Source: Apostichopus japonicus
Taxonomy: Eukaryota > Echinodermata > Holothuroidea > Aspidochirotida > Stichopodidae
Assembly (NCBI RefSeq): GCF_037975245.1
Contig: NC_092582.1
Span: 6,800,001 to 6,864,000 of the forward strand
Reading direction: 5' to 3'
DNA: 64,000 bases
The translations under genes and the position numbers were made by a program. Positions 50,355-62,400 of the stretch are shown here, one piece after another. The notes beneath the pieces were generated by a model. The model was not told the DNA's origin and did no database searches. It saw nothing but the letters and a program-made list of their open reading frames with translations. Each line of letters begins with the position of its first letter. Position 1 is the stretch's first letter.

Positions 50355-50479
50355 CTATCCTGGTAAAAGGAAGTTTCTTCCCGATTTCTTAGTAAGCCTA
50401 TATGAGGCACAAACTGAACTACTTTCTATATCATATACAGAATTGTACTTGCTTTTTCTATTGATGCTAATAGGTCTTC
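50355..50479 (-). CDS. Weak candidate exon with strong acceptor
   Basis: The - strand has an excellent polypyrimidine tract and acceptor (CTTTGTTTCTTAACAG) just before 50479. The following 41 codons are open (RPISINRKSKYNSVYDIESS, then SVCASYRLTKK) to a stop at 50355. No donor is obvious and I do not recognise the sequence. Confidence 0.2.
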
Positions 50480-50862
50480 CTGTTAAGAAACAAAGAAACC
50501 GAAAGAAAAACAAAAGTAAAATTGGAAACATGTCTAAACATCTGGACATGGTTAAGGGCCCATGAATAATGTCTACAATCATATGAGAATGTGGAATATT
50601 TCTTCTTGATAAATTGTCTGTTTCATCCCCATCTGCATCAACACCAAATCCATTCATCCATACATATACACAGAATTCAAACTCCTTACGATCTCTTGGG
50701 ATACAAAACTATATAGTACCTTAGTACCTAAAACAAACTGCTCACGGGTGTAAGTTAGTAAAGAAACGCAATGTTAACCGTAACAGGTTTACCTTAATCT
50801 TTAATGCATTGGAATTATACGTACAAATGTGAATATTGCGCTGTGAATCACCCTTACAAGTG

Positions 50863-50987
<125 letters not shown>

Positions 50988-51022
50988 AGTGTGTGTGTAT
51001 GTGTGTGTCTGTGTGTGTATAT

Positions 51023-53178
51023 AGAATTACACTTAGACTCTGAAAAGTGTGTGTGTATGTGATTTACTATAATTCAATGAAGCTGACACGATTAACTGTA
51101 GAGCTAGATAAATAAGTACTGGTATGTGTTTAATTATAGTAAAACAAAATATCAAATAAGATCATATCGTTTGTCGAGGCAAATTGGTCAAGGCAAAACG
51201 TTTGTATTTTATGAGAAATAGATGCCTTTGCAACAGTATAAACCAGTATGAAAGAAAATCGTTAATTTTATGTATCCCTTCATTGCAATTTGACCTATTA
51301 TTGTTGTTTCCCTTAAAAAAAAATCAGTTATTATTTTAAGTGCTCGAAAGCCATTAAACGTTCCTATGACAACGTGGATTTGTGTTTTTCTAAAACTAAA
51401 CACAATCGCACACGGACAGTTTTACAAAGAGTACAGAGGTTATATACTTTTCATACAATGGGTAAATTATTATACGTAAGCGTTTCAAGAAAACATACAT
51501 GTACAGGAAGAACTTCAACAAGAAAAAAAAAAAATGACAAAATTCGCTATTCTCATCTGGTCAAGGCCAGGTAACTTTATCTGTTTATGCAAGCTCTGAT
51601 CGACTTTATTTCTTGACAACTATTATTAGTTACATATTCTTGTTCTCTTCTTTAATGGTATAATGTTCTTGTAGTATGATCTATGTAGTTTCTCTATGGC
51701 TTCAAAGAGCAAACAATAAAATGATTTGCATATTATTTGCAGAGAAATGAAGTTCTGTTGTCAGGATGATGTTTGTAAAACAGTAAGAAGATGCAGGTAG
51801 GATAGGAGGAGCACAATACTCTCGTAACTTGAGAATTTTTTGCACACATGATGGTGACACAGATGTGGGAGGGGCACATTAGTCTGGGGATGGGGGAGGG
51901 GTGGAGTGGATGACGACCATTGGCCCGGCATATAGCTACTGGCATGTAAAGCAAAGACATTTGTAAACTTACTCGGTTACCTCTAGTCCACTGACATCGC
52001 AACAAGAGAGATAAAATCGGCATAACAGGGACACAGAACAACACAAAATATGTATTAAATGACACAAGCTGTAAAATAATTAGCAACATAACGGGAACGT
52101 TGAACTCACGTATATCTCTTAGTTTTGACTGAAATATGTAACTAATTACGTTTTAATGCTAAATGTATTGGCAAGCATCAACGTAAACTTACAACACAAC
52201 ACAACACATGTTAGTCTCGTACGTGGAAATGCGATAAGACTGTTACGTCGAACGGCGAACTCTCCCTCCCATTAACTTACAACAAAGGCAATTTTCTCAT
52301 CTTTTCCATATTAACCACACATTTTGATTGCATTAGGACGTGTCCAATTATGTGTCGATATTTACATGTTTGGACAAAATGACATAAAATTACAACCATA
52401 CACAAAAATTCTCGTTCTTAGAAAATTTGGTGAGAATGTTATGTTGTACGGCATATCTTACTCCCCTGTCGATTCTTTTATCAATTACCTCTAAGTAGTA
52501 GTCATAACCTGTCAACAGCTTATCGTAAGCTTGCCTTCTGTTCACTACGTAAGCATGAATAAAATAATGCAACCTCTCCAAGTTATTGCAACTGTACTGT
52601 TATGTACTTCTTGTGTCAATATCATTTGGAAATTTACCAGTCTGAGCAAATGTAAATATAGAAGCTGCTGGTACTGTACTGATAAATAGTGCGCATCCTA
52701 TGTAAAAATATGCAAGCTCCACACCTGTTCGAGGTAATAATATCCTAGTTTGTAATTTATAGTCTCTTGCAGATGTACCGTTACCTATAACGTAAATGTA
52801 GGTCTAATGTATATTTTCACACATCTCGATCACTATTCGCAGGTGTGTGCAGTAACTGTTGATAGGTTTATATGCATAATTTGTGGTAATTATAATAATC
52901 ATAAGGAGAAGTTTAATTGGTATGCAATAAACTGGGTAGAAGTAGGTTAATTAACGTGATACCAAACATTGGGCTTATGGGCTGCTTTAAAATATATTGT
53001 CAGAAATGCACACCTCATATACACGGCTCCTCTGTATAAATCAGTTTGCTAAACTAAATTCTAAACGACTTTATGCTTGAAGATGTAATCAATGCTTATA
53101 TCGGTATGCTGTTAATATGTAGTGATATATAAGGTCAGAAATTGAATATTGTTGCAGACATATATCAGACATATATAC
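51023..53178. other. No recognisable gene
   Basis: The longest frame (51733-52089 on -, 118 codons) shows no family motif. A frame inside it ends at an A|GTAAGT donor near 51972, which I regard as chance. There is a G-rich patch at about 51880-51905. Confidence 0.4.
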
Positions 53179-53290
53179 ATCGCTTCTCGGCCTCTTGGCT
53201 ACGATCATGTGTAGTATCTGTTCCCATTCGAGGGGAATCGTGATACACACTTGACGATGATCACACAGTCACAGTCTCGATGCAAGGGGA
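53179..53290 (+). ncRNA. U2 snRNA-like 5' end fused to a hairpin (pseudogene or snRNA-headed SINE)
   Basis: The first 45 bases (ATCGCTTCTCGGCCTCTTGG, then CTACGATCATGTGTAGTATC and TGTTC) match the 5' end of spliceosomal U2 snRNA at about 42 of 45 positions. The GTAGTA branch-site recognition element is intact. After that the sequence departs from U2: there is no Sm site and no stem-loops III/IV. The following 40 bases can fold back on the U2 part (TTCCC/GGGGAA, GTATC/GATAC, GTGT/ACAC, GATCA/TGATC). It is not a functional U2 gene. Confidence 0.75.
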
Positions 53291-53586
53291 CTGGGGTTGG
53301 GGGCGAATCAGTCGTTCGGTTGTTTGGTTTTTCGTGCACAGGTTCTTTCCTGGGTGACCTTTCTTAAGAAGTATATCAGAGCACGAAAACTAACTATGAG
53401 CATGTGTATGACACTTTTAGTTGATATGGTCAATTAAGATGTAAAACTGTAATTTTCAGCATAATTGAGTTAACTGATGGCGTTCGTTTTAGTTTAGAGA
53501 CTGCAAGTTAAACGGAATTAAACTGCAGATGTTTCGTTGCAACTGCATATAACTTATCTGTACTTAGAAAAGGATTTTTGAATCCA

Positions 53587-53762
53587 TGCATGTATGTAGG
53601 TAGGTATTTTAGATCCTCCTGCAAGCAGGAACACGCAAAGAAGCCATCATTGGCTTATCAAAGCTACAAGCTGACCGAAGTCAGTCTCTTAGATTTATAT
53701 TTTTACGTCCGTGATTATGAATCGTCAATTGTCAACAACTCTGTAACTGGACGACATAAAGT
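53587..53762 (-). mobile_element. SINE family 2, 5'-truncated copy
   Basis: On the - strand it ends in a TACC/TACA/TG tail and carries the body of the SINE at 32821-33094: the AGATCCTCCTGCAAGCAGG region, the CTGACCGAAGTCAG hairpin and the GTTGACAATTGAC region. Similarity stops at CGACATA, so the tRNA-like head is missing. Confidence 0.8.
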
Positions 53763-55277
53763 GAGGCTGTTTCACAGATAGACACGAATAGATGATTTAT
53801 GAAATAATGTCGCATATATATGAACTCAAATCCATATATTGTGGATAGATATCGTGCACGCGGTTTCTGACGACAAATATGATTTACTAATCTGTGCCTA
53901 TAGTGATGTGGTAGAGGGCCCCTTATATCATGAATGCTAGGTCATTGACATTGGTTGAACGAACAGGTTGAGCTTTAGAAGAACATTTTAAATGCCATCA
54001 AGTTATGTAGATATCAGGCATTAGTTCTAGCGTGTAGTGAATCTAGTCTTAGTACCAGTTCGAAATCTCTAGAAGTATTTTATTTTCACCTATTACTTTA
54101 ATTTACTAGGAAATGTCATGTAAAATAGGCTAGGCTTCGTTTGTATTGATAGAAATGTGTGTTAGTGCCAAATAACTTAGTACGACGGGTATAATGTTTG
54201 CTTTCAAATGTCAACAAAACACACTTACAAGTTCTAGTAGTTTAAGTGTATTTAATCGTATGAGAAACTAAGATACAAAAGCTATCAGGCAAGATACATT
54301 AATAGATTCATTAGGCTCACATGATATAAATATGAAAATTAGTCAGTGGAATGGTTCGTTTAAGTCAACAACATCTGTCAAATGAACCAACAATGATACC
54401 TATAATATTGATTAAGGGGGAGAACTAATCGACAAAGTGAAGTTACAAAGAAGCAATAAAATGTCGTCTTTGTCGCCAGAAATGTTGAGACCTCGCTACT
54501 TACACTTTACAAGGTTATGATAGATAAAGTCATTATAATTCTTATGATTAAGTTTGTACCGGCGCCTGCATTTCAAAGTTTTTCTTTACGTGTTTGTCAT
54601 TTTGATTGTCAATTCGTTGGTGAAAGGATGTCTGTATTCGCGAATGTTAAAGCATAATCAATTTTATTTATGAATTTTGTGCTAAACTTGTCAGTGTCTG
54701 CTTTAAACTTGACGAAAACGGTTCTAATTTTCAATGTATCTGTGAGGAAGTATTTTAAACAAAAATATTATCATGACTCAGCAGGAAATTGGTCGTGTGT
54801 TTTTAAGGGGCGTGAGTTATATTTGCAATAGACGCAGATGCAAACCTATTGTGTTTGGCAAACATATCCTGCTTTTATGTCTTAAACTAAGGTTTGATAT
54901 CCAATTACAAAAATGACAGTCCTGGGAAAGACATACATGTCAATAGGAACTAATTAAAGGGGGAGACTATATGAGTATAGCTTTCAGCCTTGTTATTAAA
55001 AGGATTACACAGAGTAAAAACAAAGTTTAAGAAATCCTGTCAGATTATAAATTAACATTTCTATATCTTTGAGATTTATCAAATCCTTCAACAAAGTTCG
55101 TAGTTTCGTGACAAAACATATCAGCGTACAGTTTAACGCTTCAATCGTGGGGGTGGTAGGGGGTGGGGGGAGTGGGCAGAGTTCTGTAAACGGAAAGCAC
55201 ATTTTAAGTTACAAGTAATAAACTTTTGCAAGCCGTATATTCCTTTTCAATTAATTGAGATAAATTTGATTGCTCAC

Positions 55278-55309
55278 CTTGCTCTAGTTCGCTGTATCCT
55301 ATCTTCCAT
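55278..55309 (-). CDS. Very short candidate first exon
   Basis: On the - strand ATG at 55309 gives MEDRIQRTRA and two bases before an AAG|GTGAGC donor. An in-frame stop lies upstream, so the ATG would be the start. At 32 bases it is weak alone. It is noted because it shares exit phase 2 with the candidates at 18509 and 29972. Confidence 0.2.
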
Positions 55310-57993
55310 ACTATGACTTCGAAAGTCATATTTCAATCGATGGTACTGCTTGTTGTAAGAATTATTTGCCATCTTGGACAACTTTGTCCTCGTGATCTCC
55401 TCAATAAGTTGATAATTGATGCTGTTCAAAAGCTACCAGGCGATAACTCTGTTTAATATATACAAGTCTATCCGTTTAAATCCTGGGAGCTTTGGGTTCT
55501 GCTACTCAAACAACGGTTCAAATGGCGATCAATCGGTTCACTGTACTACTTCAAAAGCCGTCTTAATAAATATTGAGAGCTGTTTGGCTAAAAATAACCT
55601 AGAATTGTCAGGATTCTCTTTGAAACATCAACTTACAAGGTGAAATTTACAATTAAATATTTTTTGCAAACCCAAAGTCGCTTAGATAAAAAGCTCCGAT
55701 GTTATTCAACTGAGGTAATATTCAATTATGCCAAAAAAGTGTATTCCATAATGGGCCTAACTATTATGGTTTGTCTGGCCTTTGTAAAATCAGTCACGGT
55801 ACTAAAATGATAAGATGTATTGTCCATTCCTGGTGTCAACAGACTTCGGGAGATGCAAATAATAACAGCTGCAGAGTGGTATCCATTTATATATGTATAT
55901 AGTTTACGTATTATCAGGTATCAAGCGCAAATAATCGCATAGGCCTACGTTCATCCAGTTCTAGGTAACAAGTAATCGCTCTCAACAGCTTATTCCGATC
56001 AAAACAAAAATCAACCTCAAGCAGAAGTCTTCGCCGATCAAGAACAAGTAAGCACCAATCTAACTGGATAGATAACGATGATGGGTGTCGCAAAAATTCC
56101 GATGATTACTTGGAAAAAAAATTGTGGAAAAATTTATTTCTTGAAATCCGAGATGGTACTTTTTTCCCCTCCTTATTCGTTCCTTTATTCCAGAAAAATT
56201 GCCACTAGCTTTTTCTCACGACTTTGACGAAAACGGAGATTCAAATTTTGTTTTGCAGAAGATTTGTTCACGCATTGATCCTGTCTGAGTTCTATGGATA
56301 ACACTCTCACAACAAGACTGTTAAATGTCACTGAAGGGCAGACGGAAACGGAGTGAGAGATCAAAAGAAGAAAGCTCTCGCCTTGCGTTTAAATATGGCT
56401 AGGAATCTATGACTATAAGTGTGAGCTACATTATCAAACATTCATATAATAGAGTATGAAGCTCATTGCAAACATTGTATATGCTTAAGAAGGAAACACA
56501 AGCAATTTTGTTTATTCAGATCCTTAATTCTATCCTGTCACCCTTCAAGGGCTGATTATGGGTCTTTCTTACAGGGAAAACTTTATATTTATAGTTTATA
56601 TTTATGTCCATGAAACACAATATGCGAAAAGCATGAGTAAGTTAAACACAATAAAAGTCTGGTAACAGTTTCACCTCCAGTGGTAAATATCCACTATAAC
56701 ATAACATAATATTTCAAAGCTATAGTACATTGGTCCAAAACGTATACCTTTATGTACTTAATTATACTATTCGGCGCATTTCCGATAACCTTTGCCACCG
56801 AAACTTAATATTTACTTGCGTATAACAGTCTACACGTATACTGTTGACTTTCGTTAAATATTGAAATTAATCCAAAAAGAACTGTCAAACTATCTCTTTG
56901 ACCTTTTATTCCTTTCACAAACTCAAAGTATTATCCAATAAAAGAAAGTTGCCAAGTTGCTTTCATTGGTATCACTTTACATACCATGTATGTCTCTGTG
57001 AAAAGAAATATATATATAGAAAAAGTCAGACGCACTGTAGACGAAAACAACATATCTTTTTTCCATAAATAGATTTTCCTGATCCCGGACATAAAGTAAT
57101 GTGATCCTTTGTATCATCAAAAGCTGGAATTTGATTACATCTAAATAAACGCGATGAACATTATAGCAGGAAAAGGGAAACGTTTATAAAGGGTGTAACG
57201 CCTTCCTCAAGAGTTGGTGCATCGTTAAGTTTATTACTTATAACTGAGTTATAACTCCACAAAAGTCAGATTGTAATGCGTCATGAGTAATATCTAAGGC
57301 TGTATACGAATTCGCCGATTAGATCAACTTGCATGTATCTGACTAAAAATCACGCAATATGCAATGATTTACAACTCATTGTCTAAATATCTCTCACAGG
57401 TGAGTGTAAATGCTATGTACGAAATTGTAAAGGTACTTCCATTCGATAAGACTGCAGCTTCCAAGTATTAAAACGCTATGAAGTCAATGGTAAGTCTGAT
57501 AAACCATTGTGTGTTTGATCGAGTGTAAGAATCTACGCGCTTCATGTTTAATCTCTCAGAACGAGAAATTTCAAATGCGAAGATGGAGCCAAGATGAAAT
57601 CGCTTATTCACGGGGGAGAATGTTTGTACGATGACTTTCTCTGTAACCCCGGAATTGATTTCAATAATTGTCGTAGTTATAGCTTAAAGAGGTTATCAAG
57701 TGAGGTTCGCTTTGGTATGGATCATTGTAAATCATCGGCAATGAAAAAACTAAAGCTTCGAAGACTCGTCGCGTTTTATAGTGGTTATTTTGTTTTGGCT
57801 AATGCAATAAATTTTGACCTAAATTTATTACTTTCGAAGTTTTAATGACAGATTTAGGATTAATAATGTTTGTCTGATGGTACGTTGTACATATCGTCTA
57901 TGTATGTGTTTGTTACGTGTGTGTGGGTGTGTAAGTGAGAGGAAAGTCCATGTTTGTGTGTTCGGACGTTAATTCATGACAATTTACAGAACT

Positions 57994-58009
57994 GGGGGGG
58001 GGGGGGGGG
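57994..58009. repeat. Poly-G run (16 bases)
   Basis: Sixteen consecutive G, the longest of the many G or C homopolymers in the window. Confidence 0.95.
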
Positions 58010-58652
58010 TAGAGGGATCAGCTGTACCCCTCTTCTCTCAGTGTACATTTATAAAACAAGCTACTTAAATGTCAACTACAACCTCAACAGTTGAAAACAT
58101 TGTTCCATAACTAACGAAAATATGGCACCATTTTGCATCCAAGCATCTTTAATAGAACCAAAATTTCCACCAAGAAGGGAAAACTTCCTCTTGAATTTTC
58201 CCTCCGACCTGTGTTTCAAAATATATTCATTTCATGAATTCACCATACGTAAAAGAGGCAAAAAATTATACCAGAGACTATGCTGCTCTTCTAACTGATG
58301 AGATTTTTCGGTTATCTGACATACCAGCTCTACACTGCTATGATTCGTATGATAAATGGCTACGTCAAAGTATCACCCCATAGTATCAACCAGATTGCAT
58401 TAAATAAATATACGTAATTTAGTTTGATCAAATACCATAAAATTGAAATATCCCTCACGTCCTTTTCTATCACATGAGTAATATATTTTATTCACTTAAT
58501 TATTAGGTTTGCAATTTCAGTAAAGTATTGCATTTGGTTACAAAAAGAGAAATAAATAACCTAGTGACATGACGTGATTTAAGAGAAGTCCTACTAATGT
58601 TATGAGGCAAGCTTTAAATCGTTAGAGAGGAGGTTTAATATATACATTTTCT

Positions 58653-59437
58653 GTGGGTAACAACATTGCTAGCTTTTAAATATGCTCCCTGTGAGTAACA
58701 ACATCGCTAGCTCTTAAAGGTGTTATTCCGTGTGAGTAACACCATTGCTAGCTTTTAAAGGTGTTCCCTGTGTGTAACAACATTGCTAGCTTTTAAAGGT
58801 GTTCCCTGTGTGTAACAACATTGCTAGCTTTTAAAGGTGTTCCCTGTGTGTAACAACATTGCTAGCTTTTAAATATGCTCCCTGTGAGTAACAACATCGC
58901 TAGCTCTTAAAGGTGTTATTCCTTGTGAGTAACACCATTGCTAGCTTTTAAAGGTGTTCCCTGTGAGTAACAACATCGCTAGCTTTTAAAGGTGTTCCCT
59001 GTGTATGACAACATTGCTAGCGTTTAATGATATTCCATGTGAGTAACAGAATTGCTAGCTCTTAAAAGTGTTCCCTGTGAGTAACAACATTACTAGCTCT
59101 TTAAGGTGTTCCCTCGGAGTAACAACATTGGTAGCTATTAAAGGTGTTATTCCCTGAGTAACAGCATTGCTAGCTTTTAAAGGTCTTCCATGAAATTACC
59201 AACATTGCTGGCTCTTAAATGTGTTATTCCCTGTGAGTAACAACATTGCTAGCTTTTAATTGTATTCCCTGTGAGTAACAACATTGCTAGCTCTTAAAGG
59301 TGTTCCCTGTGAGTAACAACATTTCTAGCTCTTAAAGGTGTTCATCCCTGTGAGTGCCAACATTGCTAGCTTTTAATGGTGTTCCATGTGAGAAACAACA
59401 TTGCTGGCTTTTAAAGGTGTTCTTCCTTTGTGTAACA
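58653..59437. repeat. Minisatellite, about 20 units of 38-41 bp
   Basis: The unit begins GTGAGTAACAACATTGCTAG, followed by CTTTTAAAGGTGTTCCCT. About twenty head-to-tail units can be counted. Units 1-3 carry a distinctive series of variants (ATATGCTCCCT end, extra TATT, ACACCATTG) that returns in units 6-8, 193 bp later, so part of the array was amplified as a five-unit block. Each unit holds the palindrome GCTAGC and most a TTTAAA. No open frame runs through it. Confidence 0.97.
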
Positions 59438-62400
59438 TTCCAAATATTTCTTATTATACTTATACTGTGGGCAGAATATATTTTTGCACTATGCAAAAAT
59501 TGATAAATCGCTATTTCGTGAATATTGTAATGTTTAAAACGTACCGACAAGAAGAAGAAAAATAGCAGAATAAATACAAGGACGTTTTGAAAGAAATGCT
59601 TATTACAGGTACTGGTCCGTTTTTAAGAAAAAAAGTTTTCAATCAAGTTGACACAGCCATTGTGTAGTCACGCACAGCTTAAATAATGTTTAAGTTTCAT
59701 ATAAAGTCACTTGATTTACACCTTATCAACATAACAAACCATCACGTCAGAAACATTATAAAACATTCGATTAACATGACGGCCCAAACATGAAAGAATG
59801 TTATCTTACTGGCTTGTTAAAGAAATACATTATCAAATTCTGTTCAACTTAAAATTATGAAGGAAATTGTCAAGAGTAATAATTAAATGCTTGGTGTATC
59901 TGACTAACTCGGTCTAACTGACAATTACATTTAAAAATCCATAGAAGAGGCGTATGCATGTAGTACCTAAAGGCGACATTCTGTAGGTGGTTGTTAATTC
60001 GTTGAGAAATTCTTGGCAGAAGAAATTGATTCGTCTTCACTTAATCTGCCCTATAATTGACGTCCTGATTAGCCTAAAGTGATCACGTGCTTGGCGCATT
60101 ATTTCCATCTAATCGGCTAGTCAATTTCCCTTCCTGAGCAAAGACAGTTGTAAATCATTTCTATTGGCTGACTCGATAGAGCAAAATTAACATTAAAAGA
60201 AAAGCTGTATTGCAGCTTTGGAGTTTTAACTTTATATCACTTTGACAAGGTCTTGTGTAATTATTCACATGTGATCAAATATCCAGCTCAGTCTTAGAGA
60301 TATTTTGTGGTTAAAATCAATCGCTTGTTCTTGATCATATGCCAGTTATTAACCATTTCATATACTATTCAGTCACTGTTTTATTTAAGTGCCACACACT
60401 TAGAGTGTTGTTCTATTTCATTTTTAGAACGTGTATGCGCCGTATTTCTGGTATAACTTTAGAGGGACATCATGTGTTTTTAAATACCCGGTCTTTCCTT
60501 ACCCAGTCACATATGGTATATCACCATATTTTCGCAATCAACACAAAACGCAATTTTATATACAAGACGCCCGTGGTTACAATCATGTATCCATTGGGTA
60601 TTATAAACATTTATCTTAAAACACTCAGTCTCATTTTCATGAATGACTTAATTTCGCTTTGGCAGGCAATTCCGCCTACCAAGTTTAAATCATTATGAAC
60701 GTTTGTTTTATTACCGATACAGTATACGACCTTTAAATGATCTTGGATAATAACTCTGTAATCGGCCATGCGTCCCCTATAATGTGATTGATTTCATTGT
60801 GTTTATTATAATGTTACACTAGTTATCCACAGGAAATATACATCCTTTACACCATCTTATATTTTATTGTAGACTTTATATAAATTTATAACACCATTAT
60901 GTAACCTTTAATCAATCCCATAATTAAAGGGAGAAATAAACTCATCATGGTTCGCTTTGAATTATTTCAATACCATTAATATATTTGATCTTGGTTCATA
61001 TGTTTTTAGGACTTGAAACGTACGGAACATGATGTTTTCCCCTTTCATTGTATACTTTAGTTTTCCCTATAGATTCCCCTCTCCAATCCACATCTCATAT
61101 AAATCCATCTACAAAGAATAAATTTTGATTCATTTCATATACATGCATAATGATATTTTTAGTGTTGCAAAAACAAAAATAAACTTCCCTTCCTGATTTT
61201 CGATAATCATGTAGATAAGACTGACGATGTCAGAACCCTTCTATAAATATTCTGATTTACAATCAAGAACGTGTTTTGTTGCCTGGGTTATCGCTGTTCG
61301 TTTGAGCGAATGTAGGTCCACAATCGCTGCATATTTGCCACTCTCTCGTCAAAAGTTTAATTGTCATTGTCTATCTGGAAGCCCTAAAGAATAAGATGTA
61401 ATGGACTTTTCTATCAAAGACATGACAAACAGCGATGGTTGATCTAATGAAGTTGAAGATTAGTGCACCCGTGGCTATACCATGGGAGTAATCATGTGTG
61501 TAAGCTGACATTAATTCAGCTTCGAATCATTCTGACTTTAAGAAAAGGAACCAGGGTTCTTCCACAGGAAATTTAAAAAAAAAACATTTACAATTTCGTC
61601 GTTCTACTCCAAAAATATCCGAACGGATATTGAAAGAGACGCGATGCAGTGTAAAACGGAACGAGGTAAGGGCTTCAAAGACTATATAATTTGTTAGCCA
61701 GTACATCATCTTCCCAAACATTATTCAAAGATTTCCAACACAACTGACTGCACCGGTCACGTGGATTTACTATACAAAGCTTGACAAAGCGCTGTATGTC
61801 GATGCTATCGTAAAGTGATCAACTTATGACCACAAAATATGCTTCCTACTGTTTTTGGTCGTTTTTCACTCTTATGGATTGTCATTTATAAATCCTCATT
61901 CGGGGTCTACTATCGCAAATCATCAGTATAGTACCGTATCTCATTATGTCGATTATGTGAAGAACAGATAAATCAATTCTACTGAGGTCTCTCTCTGAAC
62001 TTCATTATATATACTTTTCATCTATTTAACAGCTTTTGACACATTTGTTATTTAAGCTTGCTATCTTAGGTTATTATACACACATCAACGTCATCAGCAA
62101 TGTCACGTGATGTTTACTAATGTATTTCATTTGGAATTGCAACTTCTGTTTTTGAGTCAAAACAGCTTAAGAAGAGATAAAGAAATACAAAACTCTTCTT
62201 TGTAATGAATTACGTTATGTTTTATTTACGTTTTGCTTTCTCATGACTTATTCGTTCCCTGATGTCACAAAATAAACTCTTATAATATTTAATCGATTTA
62301 ATTTACACTTTCTGCCTCAGGTATAAAATGTAATGAGTTTAAGTATTCGGCTGTGCAGATTTTGCGAATAAAAGTAAACAGCGTTTTGGTAGTGTGCTTA

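Larger units (their letters stand above)
53763..58652. other. No convincing gene
   Basis: AT-rich spacer. It includes the weak candidate exon 55278-55309, a G-rich patch at 55147-55175 and a 16-G run at 57994-58009. The + frame 57594-57845 (83 codons) has mixed composition but no homology that I recognise. Confidence 0.4.

Noticed and set aside
53179-53223. A functional U2 snRNA gene
   Set aside because: Only the first 45 bases match; the Sm site and 3' stem-loops are missing.
60339-60698. 119-codon + strand frame
   Set aside because: Hydrophobic, AT-driven composition, no recognisable motif, and a second overlapping frame equally open.
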